DNA of 64,000 bases from Nitrincola iocasae. GTDB lineage: Bacteria; Pseudomonadota; Gammaproteobacteria; Pseudomonadales; Balneatricaceae. The translations under genes were made by a program, and so were the position numbers. Below the pieces are notes generated by a model, which was not told where the DNA came from, searched no databases, and saw only the letters and a list, made by a program, of their open reading frames with translations. Where the stretch lies: contig NZ_CP044222.1 in NCBI RefSeq assembly GCF_008727795.1, positions 186,001 through 250,000 of the forward strand, given 5' to 3'. Within the stretch, counting starts at the first letter, position 1. Each line of letters opens with the position of its first letter. Positions 8,054 through 15,976 of this stretch are shown here, piece by piece.

Positions 8054-8848
8054 TCGCCAGTCAAGTCGCTTTTGACCGCTGGCAATGAAGCCGGGATTCT
8101 CTAATGAAGCTTTGCTGTTGTATGACAACGTGTTGAGCTCAGGCAGCTGCAGCAGTTCACCACCCGCCGCTTCTAGAATGGCCTGGCCTGCGGCTGTATC
8201 CCATTCGCTGGTAGGTGATAAGCGTAAATACAGATCGGCTTGCCCTTCGGCAATGCGACACAATTTGAGTGAGCTGCCCAGACATTGAGTCGTTATGTTG
8301 CTGGCGTCGGCTGGTAAAAGCTGGCCAATGGCCTCCGATTCATGCTGGCTGTGGCGACGACTGGTTAATAATGTCAGAGTGCCTTCAACTGAGCGCGTAT
8401 GAATCGCGGTGCCAGCTTCTAAGCGCTGACTTTTCCATGCCCCGATTGCCGGGCTGCCCCAGTAGAGTGTTTCACTGTCGGGAGCATAAACTATGCCAAG
8501 TTGCGTCTGGCCAGCTTCTATAAGAGCGATGTTGACGGTAAATTCACCGTTGCGATGCAAAAACTCCCGGGTGCCATCGAGTGGGTCGAGTAGCCAATAG
8601 CGAGGCCAGTGCTGCCGCTGCTGCCAGTCAGGAATTTCAGCTTCTTCACTGAGTATCGGTATGTCGGGAGTGAGCTGTTGCAAGCCTTCTACCAGTAGCT
8701 TGTGTGCGGCCAGATCGGCGGCTGTCACCGGTGTGTTATTACTTTTCTGTTGCGTGTTCCAGTGGGTTGGATCCTGGTAAATGTGCATAATGACATCGCC
8801 AGCATCGCAGGCTAACTGTTTTAGAGTCGGTAAGAGGTTGCGGTACAT
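8033..8848 (-). CDS. cysQ: 3'(2'),5'-bisphosphate nucleotidase CysQ
   Basis: Mg-dependent phosphatase that removes the 3' phosphate from PAP/PAPS, relieving PAP build-up from sulfate assimilation. It belongs to the inositol monophosphatase superfamily: the metal site motifs are ILSEEAEIP near residue 65, WLLDPLDGTREFLHRNGEFTV near residue 90, and SEWDTAAGQAILEAAGG near residue 200. I prefer the ATG at 8848 (MYRNLLPTLKQLA), which has GGGAG about eight bases upstream; a longer frame opens at 8899 but would overlap the divergent yrfG leader. In E. coli cysQ lies elsewhere, so the pairing with yrfG carries no special meaning. Confidence 0.92.
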   Translation of the reverse strand: MYRNLLPTLKQLACDAGDVIMHIYQDPTHWNTQQKSNNTPVTAADLAAHKLLVEGLQQLTPDIPILSEEAEIPDWQQRQHWPRYWLLDPLDGTREFLHRNGEFTVNIALIEAGQTQLGIVYAPDSETLYWGSPAIGAWKSQRLEAGTAIHTRSVEGTLTLLTSRRHSQHESEAIGQLLPADASNITTQCLGSSLKLCRIAEGQADLYLRLSPTSEWDTAAGQAILEAAGGELLQLPELNTLSYNSKASLENPGFIASGQKRLDWRPLLLSD

Positions 8849-8939
8849 GCTGCTCCCATGAGTAATGCGTTGGTCATAGACTTTAAAAGCGTTGGGCAAG
8901 CGTTCATACTCTAGTCAGTATAAAAGAGAAACAGGCGGG

Positions 8940-9599
8940 ATGATGCTGGACTGGAAAAAAATCGATACCTTGCTGCTGGATATGGATGGCACGCTGCTGG
9001 ATCTACACTTTGATAGTTATTTTTGGTTGGAGTTTTTGCCTCTTCGCTATGCTGAAGTGCATCAGCTTGAACCAGGAGAGGCACGAGTCTGGCTGCATGA
9101 ACGAATTGGCAAAGAGCAGGGGACGCTGAACTGGTATTGCCTGGACTACTGGACTGAGCAACTGGGAATACCCATAGCCGATCTGAAGCGTGAGATAGCT
9201 GAGCGTATCAGTTTCAGGCCTCATGTTGAAGATTTCTTGCTGGCAGTGCGCTATGCCGGTATTCGTACAGTAATAGTAACTAATGCCCATCGCGGCAGTT
9301 TATCCTTAAAGATTGAAAAAACTGCTATCGATGCACTGGTTGATAATGTCGTCAGCTCGCATGACTTTCGTTACCCTAAAGAGGTGCAGGCTTTCTGGCA
9401 GCAGTTACAGCAAGTAGAGCCCTTTGACCCTGAGCGAACCCTGTTGATTGACGATAGTCTGGCTGTGTTACGTTCAGCGCAGACCTATGGCATTCGTTAT
9501 CTGCTGTCCATCGTGCAGCCAGACAGTCAGTCTGAGCCTCGCACTATTACCGAGTTTCCCTTTATCGACCACTTCACCGAGGTTATGCCAGACAAATGA
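8940..9599 (+). CDS. yrfG: GMP/IMP nucleotidase YrfG (HAD superfamily)
   Basis: HAD-type 5'-nucleotidase acting on purine monophosphates. Motif I is LLLDMDGTLLDLHFDSYFW near residue 11, motif II VIVTNAHRGS, the motif III lysine is in YPKEVQAFW, and motif IV is TLLIDDSLAVL. The YrfG subfamily is suggested by the LDLHFD...W segment and by the pairing with hslR, the same order as in E. coli. Two adjacent ATGs (8940, 8943) follow AGGCGGG; an upstream in-frame ATG at 8892 lies within the divergent promoter region and is unlikely. It overlaps hslR by four bases (ATGA). Confidence 0.9.
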   Translation: MMLDWKKIDTLLLDMDGTLLDLHFDSYFWLEFLPLRYAEVHQLEPGEARVWLHERIGKEQGTLNWYCLDYWTEQLGIPIADLKREIAERISFRPHVEDFLLAVRYAGIRTVIVTNAHRGSLSLKIEKTAIDALVDNVVSSHDFRYPKEVQAFWQQLQQVEPFDPERTLLIDDSLAVLRSAQTYGIRYLLSIVQPDSQSEPRTITEFPFIDHFTEVMPDK

Positions 9600-9994
9600 C
9601 CCAGCATTATTATCATGCCGATCACAAGGTGCGCCTGGATAAATGGTTATGGGCCGCGCGTTTTTACAAAACCCGGGCGCTGGCCAAGCAGATGATTGAT
9701 GGTGGCAAGGTGCAGTATGATGGTACCCGTGCCAAGAGCAGTAAAATGGTGGAAGTGGGGGCAGAAATCACCCTGCGCCAAGGCAATGAAGTGAAGACCG
9801 TCGCCGTGCTGGCATTATCGGATCAGCGCCGGGGTGCGACTGAAGCGCAGGCGCTTTACCGTGAAACCGAGCAAAGTGTGGCGCAGCGTGAGGCGCATGC
9901 CGCTCAACGCAAAATGTTAGGCAGCGCCCCGGATCAACGCCCCGATAAACGTAGTCGGCGTGAATTGCTACGCGTTAAAGGCAGTTGGGATTAG
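9596..9994 (+). CDS. hslR: Ribosome-associated heat shock protein Hsp15
   Basis: RNA-binding protein of 132 residues that in E. coli recognises 50S subunits carrying a stalled peptidyl-tRNA and helps recycle them. An S4 domain occupies about residues 11-75 (VRLDKWLWAARFYKTRALA, then GGKVQYDGTRAKSS), followed by a basic, Arg/Gln-rich tail. It is translationally coupled to yrfG by a four-base overlap. In enterics hslR is also followed by hslO; here a PAP2 gene on the opposite strand lies between the two. Confidence 0.93.
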   Translation: MTQHYYHADHKVRLDKWLWAARFYKTRALAKQMIDGGKVQYDGTRAKSSKMVEVGAEITLRQGNEVKTVAVLALSDQRRGATEAQALYRETEQSVAQREAHAAQRKMLGSAPDQRPDKRSRRELLRVKGSWD

Positions 9995-10003
9995 CTGCGT
10001 TAC

Positions 10004-10789
10004 TCAGGGATTGAAAAAAGGTAGTTGTTTCAGCAGTGGTAATCGTCCGATGAGCTGGAACAGCGGTAGAAAAGCTTTTTCCATCCAGCGAGTCAGTCTC
10101 AACAGTAGCGGGGAGTAGAAGGCCCAGGCAAGTAATGGCAATGCCACAGAGAAACCGCCAACAGCTACATCACTGAACCAGTGTGCCCCACCGACCACTC
10201 GCGGCAATATCATCACTGAAGCTAGAGCAACGGCGAGATAGCTGCCAAGACAGCGGGTATTCATGATCAGATAAGCGGCCCAAACAATCAGTACGGTGGC
10301 ATGGTCACCTGGAAAGCTGCGACCGGAGCCGTCTTTGGCAGGAATGTCCGGGAATAGCTCGGTTAACAGGTACGCTGGAGACAGGACTAAAGAGGGACTG
10401 GGCCCGCTGAGATCCAGCTTTTCGGAGAATTCGTAGAAAAAATAACGTAAAACTACTAGTGACAGCATTAGCGCCAGGAAGCCTACCAGTGCTTGTTGTA
10501 GCTGTTGTCTTCTGAAACCGAACCCGGGAAAGATGATGAATATCAGCATGACGATAGCCAGTAGCATATCTTTGTAGCGGGTGTTGGCCCAGGCCCAGAT
10601 CCATGCCCAGGTATCGCCTTCCGCAAGGGTTCCGTTAAGTGTCAGAAACAGGCTGCTATCTAATTGTCGCCATAGTTGAAAACCGCTGGGAAATATAAAA
10701 CTGAGCATCAGCAATAAAGCAATCAAGTGCATCATGAGCAAGGGAATGGGGCGCCATTGATTACCAAATACAGGAGAGATTGAAGTCAT
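10004..10789 (-). CDS. PAP2-family membrane phosphatase
   Basis: Polytopic membrane phosphatase, about 261 residues, with roughly six transmembrane segments. PAP2 motif II appears as SFPGDHATV and motif III as RVVGGAHWFSDV (R-x5-H-x3-D), which hold the catalytic histidines. The usual first motif (K-x6-RP) is not evident; KLDLSGPSPS lies in its place. The PGDH form and the large periplasmic loop recall lipid A or undecaprenyl-pyrophosphate phosphatases of the LpxT type, but the substrate cannot be assigned. The start is uncertain: 10789 gives a typical N-terminus, and an in-frame ATG at 10840 would add 17 polar residues. It is convergent with hslR, with nine bases between the stops. Confidence 0.8.
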   Translation of the reverse strand: MTSISPVFGNQWRPIPLLMMHLIALLLMLSFIFPSGFQLWRQLDSSLFLTLNGTLAEGDTWAWIWAWANTRYKDMLLAIVMLIFIIFPGFGFRRQQLQQALVGFLALMLSLVVLRYFFYEFSEKLDLSGPSPSLVLSPAYLLTELFPDIPAKDGSGRSFPGDHATVLIVWAAYLIMNTRCLGSYLAVALASVMILPRVVGGAHWFSDVAVGGFSVALPLLAWAFYSPLLLRLTRWMEKAFLPLFQLIGRLPLLKQLPFFNP

Positions 10790-10888
10790 GCGTTTATCTT
10801 TATGGGTTGTGATAAAATCGTCTCCTATAGTAACAGTCATAGATACCAGCTCAAAGTCTGGTATTGCAGCAATAATGGAAAATAGTGT

Positions 10889-11758
10889 ATGAGTACAGCG
10901 GATAAAATCCAGCGTATCCTTTTTGAAGAGGCCGATGTCCGCGGTGTTGTGGCCGGTTTACAGACAAGCTATGGTGCCGTATTGGAGCGCAATAGCTACC
11001 CTATGATGATTCAGAAGCTACTGGGTGAAATGCTTGCTGCTGTAGCACTGCTGAGTTCTACTTTGAAATTTGATGGTCGTCTGATACTCCAGGCTCAGGG
11101 AGAGGGTGCCGTGCGCCTGTTGATGGCAGAGTGCAGTCATCATCAACAGGTGCGTGGTATCGCGCGCATTGAAGGTGAGCTGCCGGATGCCGAAAATTTT
11201 GCGCAACTGTTTGCACAGGGGCGCTTGGCCCTGACTATTGAGCCTGTCAACGGGCAACGTTATCAAGGTGTTGTGCCGATGGAGCAGGGATCACTGGCGG
11301 CTTGTCTTGAAGATTACTTCAGTCGTTCGGAACAGTTGCCTACGCGTATTCAATTGGCCTGCGATGGTGAGCGTGCGGCGGGAATGTTGTTGCAGGTGCT
11401 GCCAGCTGCTGGAGGGGGGCATGAGGACTGGAACCGGATTGGTATGCTGGCTGATACGCTGACGCAGGAGGAGCTGCTGACGTTGGATAATGAATCAATG
11501 CTGTATCGATTGTTCCATGAAGAGGCGTGTCGTCTTTACGAGGCACAAACCTTGGCGTTTCACTGTGACTGTTCTCGTGAGCGTTGTGGACGTGCGCTTC
11601 AGTTGGTCGGCCGGGATGAATTGCTTGCAGCGGTCGGTGAGCAAGGCGGGCATATCAGCGTCGACTGCCAATTTTGTAATACCGTCTATCAATTTGATCA
11701 TGAAGATATTTTGGCATTAACAGAGGATCAGCGTCCGGCTGGAGAAACCCTGCATTGA
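10889..11758 (+). CDS. hslO: Redox-regulated molecular chaperone Hsp33
   Basis: Holdase chaperone activated by oxidation. The 289-residue protein has the N-terminal Hsp33 fold and the C-terminal zinc redox switch: CDCSRERC near residue 227 and CQFC about 30 residues later. The canonical pattern is CxC...CxxC, and here an extra cysteine follows the first pair. The ATG at 10889 follows a weak GGAAAA. Downstream lies a 223-base gap to pckA that holds no gene; it contains a run of seven T at 11824-11830, and I see no convincing stem before it. Confidence 0.95.
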   Translation: MSTADKIQRILFEEADVRGVVAGLQTSYGAVLERNSYPMMIQKLLGEMLAAVALLSSTLKFDGRLILQAQGEGAVRLLMAECSHHQQVRGIARIEGELPDAENFAQLFAQGRLALTIEPVNGQRYQGVVPMEQGSLAACLEDYFSRSEQLPTRIQLACDGERAAGMLLQVLPAAGGGHEDWNRIGMLADTLTQEELLTLDNESMLYRLFHEEACRLYEAQTLAFHCDCSRERCGRALQLVGRDELLAAVGEQGGHISVDCQFCNTVYQFDHEDILALTEDQRPAGETLH

Positions 11759-11981
11759 ATTAAGCCGCTATGCAACTTTAGTGAAACAGTTAATGAGAAC
11801 AGTTTCCGGTTGTCCACATGGCGGTTTTTTTATGCAATAATAGCCGTCCTTAAAACAATAATAAGTTTTGCAAGCCGGTATATTTACACTGCGAAGTACT
11901 ATCTGATACCTGTGGCGTATCTGGTCAGGGCTCGCATTTGCTATTCAGTAATTTGTTGGCATCAAGCCAAGGGAAAGCGTA

Positions 11982-13529
11982 ATGACTACAGACACTGTCA
12001 AAATTGCACATCAGAATCTGAGCCCTGCTGAACTGGTGGAGCGTGCTCTGCAGCGCCAGGAAGGTGTGCTTGCTGATACCGGTGCATTGGTTGTAACTAC
12101 CGGCAAGCGCACTGGTCGTTCACCGATGGATCGTTATATCGTCGAAGAATCCTCTACAGTCGCAGACATCGATTGGGGACAAGTTAACCGTCCGTTTGAT
12201 GCTGATAAGTTTGATGCCCTTTGGCAGCGTGTAGAAAGCTGGCTGGAAGGTGAAGAGCGTTTTGTCTCTCAGGTTCACGTTGGATCTGACCACAATTATT
12301 ATTTGCCAGTCAAAATGACTACCCAGACTGCCTGGCAAAACCTGTTTGGCCTGAATCTGTTTATTCGCCCGCATCAGTATAACCCCAAGGGTAAGCCTGA
12401 GTGGGAAATCATTAACGCTGCAGGTTTTGTATGTGATCCTGAGCGTGATGGTACAAACAGTGATGGTTGCGTGATCCTCAACTTTGCTGAACGCAAGGTA
12501 CTTATCGCCGGTATGCGTTACGCCGGTGAAATGAAAAAGGCGATGTTTTCAGTGCAGAATTTCCTGCTGCCTGCGCATGATGTGCTGCCGATGCACTGCT
12601 CTGCTAACATTGGAGAAGATGGTTCTACCACGTTGTTCTTTGGTTTGTCAGGTACCGGCAAAACTACCCTGTCTGCTGATCCAGAGCGTTACTTGATTGG
12701 TGATGATGAGCACGGCTGGGGCAAAGGGGTTGTATTCAATATTGAAGGTGGTTGCTATGCCAAGACCATCAATCTGAGCAAAAAGAACGAACCGATTATC
12801 TGGGATGCGATTCGTTTTGGTGCCATCGTTGAAAATGTTACCCTGAATGCTTGTCGCAAAGCGGATTATAACGACACGTCACTGACTGAAAATGGACGTT
12901 GTGCTTATCCGCTGGAGCATGTTGATAAGCGTTCTGCGACCAATATGGGTGAAGAGCCGGATTCCATTGTATTTTTGACCTGTGACCTGACAGGGGTCTT
13001 GCCACCTGTGTCTGTATTGTCCAAAGAAGCGGCAGCTTATCATTTCCTGTCTGGTTATACGGCGCTGGTTGGCTCCACGGAAATGGGTTCAGGTGGTGGG
13101 ATTAAATCTACCTTCTCTACCTGCTTTGGTGCGCCCTTCTTTCCGCGTCCGGCGCATGTTTATGCTGACCTGCTGATGAAGCGAATCAGTGACTATGGTT
13201 CACGCGTTTACTTGGTTAACACCGGTTGGACTGGTGGCTCTTATGGTACGGGTGAACGGTTTAGTATCCCGACAACCCGGGCTATTATCAGTGCGATTCA
13301 AAGTGGAGCGTTGAAAGACTGTGAAACCCAGCAACTGCCGGGTATTAATCTGGCTGTGCCTTTGGCTGTCCCCGGTGTTAACAGTGGCTTGCTGAATCCA
13401 CGTGAGACCTGGGCTGATCCAGCGGCTTATGATGCGGCCGCGAAGGACCTGATTGGTCAGTTTGTTAGTAATTTCACTAAGTTTAATGGCATTTCGCAAG
13501 AGATCGTTAAGGCAGGACCTGAGCTGTAA
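11982..13529 (+). CDS. pckA: Phosphoenolpyruvate carboxykinase (ATP)
   Basis: Converts oxaloacetate to phosphoenolpyruvate with ATP, the entry step of gluconeogenesis from TCA intermediates. It is 515 residues, usual for the ATP-dependent type. The P-loop is GLSGTGKTTLS near residue 222 and the metal-binding kinase-2 motif is IGDDEHGWG; the substrate-binding arginine lies in TGKRTGRSP near residue 45. The ATG at 11982 follows AAGGGAAAG. Its location between hslO and ppx, with its own strong terminator, suggests a single-gene unit. No promoter hexamers stand out in the upstream gap. Confidence 0.97.
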   Translation: MTTDTVKIAHQNLSPAELVERALQRQEGVLADTGALVVTTGKRTGRSPMDRYIVEESSTVADIDWGQVNRPFDADKFDALWQRVESWLEGEERFVSQVHVGSDHNYYLPVKMTTQTAWQNLFGLNLFIRPHQYNPKGKPEWEIINAAGFVCDPERDGTNSDGCVILNFAERKVLIAGMRYAGEMKKAMFSVQNFLLPAHDVLPMHCSANIGEDGSTTLFFGLSGTGKTTLSADPERYLIGDDEHGWGKGVVFNIEGGCYAKTINLSKKNEPIIWDAIRFGAIVENVTLNACRKADYNDTSLTENGRCAYPLEHVDKRSATNMGEEPDSIVFLTCDLTGVLPPVSVLSKEAAAYHFLSGYTALVGSTEMGSGGGIKSTFSTCFGAPFFPRPAHVYADLLMKRISDYGSRVYLVNTGWTGGSYGTGERFSIPTTRAIISAIQSGALKDCETQQLPGINLAVPLAVPGVNSGLLNPRETWADPAAYDAAAKDLIGQFVSNFTKFNGISQEIVKAGPEL

Positions 13530-13540
13530 CGGCTTAGTTG

Positions 13541-13589
13541 GTACATAAAAAAAGGGGGGCAATGGAAATTGCCCCCCTTTTTTATGTAC
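13541..13589. terminator. Bidirectional terminator between pckA and ppx
   Basis: A near-perfect inverted repeat (GTACATA, A-run, G6CAAT / ATTGC6, T-run, ATGTAC), 22-23 bases per arm with one bulged A and a four-base loop. The G6 and C6 cores are flanked by A7 and T6 tracts, so each strand reads GC stem then U-run. It suits the convergent pckA and ppx. Confidence 0.93.
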
Positions 13590-13645
13590 AGGACGTACGG
13601 TATGCCGCGAGCGCATGGCTGCACAGGAGCGGCGCATCTAAAGCA

Positions 13646-13670
13646 AGCTACCCACAATGTGGGGTTAGCT
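13646..13670 (-). terminator. Hairpin at the ppx 3' end
   Basis: On the minus strand AGCTA-CCCACA pairs with TGTGGG-TAGCT across a one-base loop, with two bulged bases. It starts at the ppx stop codon and is followed by TGCTTTAG. A weak terminator, or an end-protecting stem upstream of the bidirectional terminator. Confidence 0.45.
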
Positions 13671-15203
13671 GCACTTCAGTTTGTAATCGATACTTTTCAG
13701 ATAATCCGCTTCGCTTTCCAGGTCAGTCTGGGTCAGAGGGTGATGTTGCAGCCATTCGCTTGGGAAGGTCAGGGTGATTTTCTGATTTTCTACCTGCAGT
13801 TTGAAAGCGGGCAGGCGGGCCTTACTGCGACTTCTATGCAGGATAACCGCAAGGCGAAGCAGCAAGCTTAAGTGTATATAGGGTAGTTGCTTGTCTTCAG
13901 GCAGTAGCTTTAATTCATCCTTGGGTAGTTTTCGACGGTGGGCTCTGGCCAGGAAGGCGAGCAGTTGTTGCTCTGTGTTACTGAATCCCGGTAGGTCGCA
14001 GTTTTGCAGTAAATAGGCACTGTGGCGATGAAAGCGGTTGTGTGAAATGGTCAGGCCGATTTCGTGTGTGCGTGCCGACCAGCCGAGCATGTCGTGAAAT
14101 TCATTATCCTGAAGTTGCCAGCTATCACTGACCTGGGCCAGCATGATCAGTGCTGTTGCTTCTACATTGGCGGCATGACGGGTATCGATATGGTGGCGTT
14201 TCATCAGCGCATTGATGGTACGCTCTCGCACATCTTCATGGCGCAGTCGACCGGCCATATCGTAGAGCACGCCTTCGCGAAGTGCCCCGTCCGAATATTC
14301 CATGGTATGAATATCCAGCGACTCAAAAATTGCACACATAATAGCGGTGCCTGCCGGGAGTACGGCTTTTCTTTCCGGTTTGATGCTGCTTAGGGTGATG
14401 TCATCAGTGTGGTTGAATTTCAGTAGATAGGCTTTAAGCTGGTTCAGGGCTTCAGCCGTAATAGGCCCGGAAGAGTACCCTAGCTCTATGCAGGCCTGAT
14501 TGATGGCTTTGGCAGTACCGGATGAACCGACACAACTTTGCCATCCCATGCGGCGATAGTTATGTCGGATCGACAGCAGTTCCTGCATGGCAGCCATTTT
14601 AGCTTGTTGAAAGCCCTTGTCCGTTAGTAGGCCAGCAGGGAAGAAATCTTCGCTAAAGCTAACGCAGCCCAGTTGCAAACTTTCCAGTAGTCGTGATTCA
14701 AAGCGTTCACCAATGATGCATTCAGTACTGCCTCCCCCTATGTCGATAACCAGGCGACGGCCGGTATCATCGGCCAGAGTATGCGCAACACCCAGATAAA
14801 TCAGGCGTGCTTCTTCATAACCAGAAATGATCTGCAGCGGTAGTCCGATAACAGCAGAGGCGCGGCTGGCAAACTCCCGGCGATTTGAGGCTTCACGCAG
14901 GGCGTTGGTGGCAACTGCTCGTATGGCTGACCTGGGTAGCTCTTTGATGCGTTCAGCAAAGCGCCGCAAGCAGTCGATCCCACGTTGTTGGGCTTCTTCT
15001 GAGAGAGTGCCGGCTTCATCCAGTCCGGCAGCCAGTTGCACTTTTTCTGACATGACATCGACCGGTTTGAGTTCTCCATCCACCAGCCGGGCAACTACTA
15101 TATGAAAGCTGTTGGAGCCAATATCGATTGCCGCCAGCAGCGCACCCTCTTCAGGTTGATCGAGCCGGCCGGGCTGTTCGTATACTTCCATTAAGCTCTC
15201 CAC
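13665..15203 (-). CDS. ppx: Exopolyphosphatase
   Basis: Releases phosphate from the ends of inorganic polyphosphate; Ppx/GppA phosphatase family of the ASKHA fold. The N-terminal ATPase-like domain shows AAIDIGSNSFHIVVARL near residue 25 and the second phosphate loop VIDIGGGSTECI near 150. A helical HD-like C-terminal domain follows from about residue 310 (HEIGLTISHNRFHRHSAYLL). The 512-residue length fits Ppx rather than the shorter GppA-only forms, although pppGppase activity cannot be excluded. It is divergent from trxA, the neighbour arrangement of many pseudomonads. ATGs at 15203 and 15191 are both possible starts. Confidence 0.92.
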   Translation of the reverse strand: MESLMEVYEQPGRLDQPEEGALLAAIDIGSNSFHIVVARLVDGELKPVDVMSEKVQLAAGLDEAGTLSEEAQQRGIDCLRRFAERIKELPRSAIRAVATNALREASNRREFASRASAVIGLPLQIISGYEEARLIYLGVAHTLADDTGRRLVIDIGGGSTECIIGERFESRLLESLQLGCVSFSEDFFPAGLLTDKGFQQAKMAAMQELLSIRHNYRRMGWQSCVGSSGTAKAINQACIELGYSSGPITAEALNQLKAYLLKFNHTDDITLSSIKPERKAVLPAGTAIMCAIFESLDIHTMEYSDGALREGVLYDMAGRLRHEDVRERTINALMKRHHIDTRHAANVEATALIMLAQVSDSWQLQDNEFHDMLGWSARTHEIGLTISHNRFHRHSAYLLQNCDLPGFSNTEQQLLAFLARAHRRKLPKDELKLLPEDKQLPYIHLSLLLRLAVILHRSRSKARLPAFKLQVENQKITLTFPSEWLQHHPLTQTDLESEADYLKSIDYKLKCS

Positions 15204-15302
15204 GTCACGTTTTGTAGCGAATGGTCGCTATTTTGCCAGACGCTGTGGCGCATAAGAAGCCGTAAAAACATTTTCTTGGCGTATCTATGCCATTCGGATA
15301 AG

Positions 15303-15332
15303 TTCACAAGCCTATACGGCAGGTGTTATGAT
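15303..15332 (+). promoter_or_regulatory. Candidate sigma-70 promoter of trxA
   Basis: TTCACA (15303-15308) and TATGAT (15327-15332) are separated by 18 bases, about 50 bases upstream of the trxA ATG. Both hexamers differ from consensus by one base. Confidence 0.5.
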
Positions 15333-15383
15333 CCCTATATGACAGCTATTACAAAGCACCCGGTGCAATGGAGAAACAGAGAC

Positions 15384-15710
15384 ATGAGTGAAAATATTAT
15401 TAATGTCACCGATGCCACTTTTGAAGAAGAAGTGGTAAAAGCAGATAGCCCCGTGTTGGTTGACTACTGGGCAGAATGGTGTGGTCCGTGCAAGATGATT
15501 GCGCCCGTTCTGGAAGAAATTGCCAAAGAGTATGAAGGGCAATTGAAGGTATGTAAGCTCAATATCGACGAAAATAATGATACGCCGCCCAAGTTCGGCA
15601 TCCGCGGTATACCTACCTTGATGTTGTTCAAGGGTGGCAGTGTCGAGGCCACTAAGGTGGGAGCGTTGTCGAAGTCTCAGTTGTCTGCTTTTATCGATGC
15701 TAATCTCTGA
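15384..15710 (+). CDS. trxA: Thioredoxin 1
   Basis: General protein-disulfide reductase, 108 residues, with the active site WAEWCGPCKM near residue 30 and the cis-proline loop GIRGIPTLMLF near residue 70. The frame is open from 15276, but MSENIINVTDATF at 15384 is the conserved N-terminus, with GGAG 12 bases upstream. It lies immediately upstream of rho, as in E. coli, where trxA and rho are also neighbours. Confidence 0.96.
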   Translation: MSENIINVTDATFEEEVVKADSPVLVDYWAEWCGPCKMIAPVLEEIAKEYEGQLKVCKLNIDENNDTPPKFGIRGIPTLMLFKGGSVEATKVGALSKSQLSAFIDANL

Positions 15711-15725
15711 GTGATGGTCGGGATG

Positions 15726-15750
15726 AAAGGGTTGGAGTACTCCACCCTTT
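15726..15750 (+). terminator. Hairpin downstream of trxA
   Basis: AAAGGG-T-TGGAGT pairs with ACTCCA-CCCTTT, 12 base pairs with one bulge, starting 16 bases after the trxA stop. The T3 is part of the stem and no longer U-tract follows, so this is a possible weak terminator or attenuator in the trxA-rho gap. Confidence 0.4.
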
Positions 15751-15976
15751 CCAATAGTCTTGCTCAGGATCAATCACCATACGATAATATCGACGGATAC
15801 TGGACAGCGGTCGTTAAACACTTTATATTCATGCTGTGCTTGGCTGATGATCCTGTCAGATCCCGGCAGGGTGTTACAGTCCGATCTGCGGATCCACTGA
15901 AGCAATCTCTTTCCAACTCAATCCTCCGGCTTACCATTCAATTATCAGCCTTCGCTTGGCTGCATTCTAAAAAACT
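15751..15976 (+). promoter_or_regulatory. rho leader, candidate autoregulatory region
   Basis: This gap of just over 220 bases precedes rho and carries no convincing gene; an 89-codon frame across it has no family resemblance. The last 80 bases or so are rich in C and T and poor in G (for example CAATCTCTTTCCAACTCAAT), the composition of Rho-utilisation sites. E. coli rho is known to be autoregulated by Rho-dependent termination in a leader of similar length; that this leader works the same way is inference. Confidence 0.4.

Noticed and set aside
11810..12031. 73-codon frame upstream of pckA
   Set aside because: It runs into pckA out of frame, has no ribosome binding site and no recognisable product.
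13457..13777. Several short frames across the pckA-ppx gap
   Set aside because: They result from the large inverted repeat of the terminator, which encodes mirror-image peptides on both strands.
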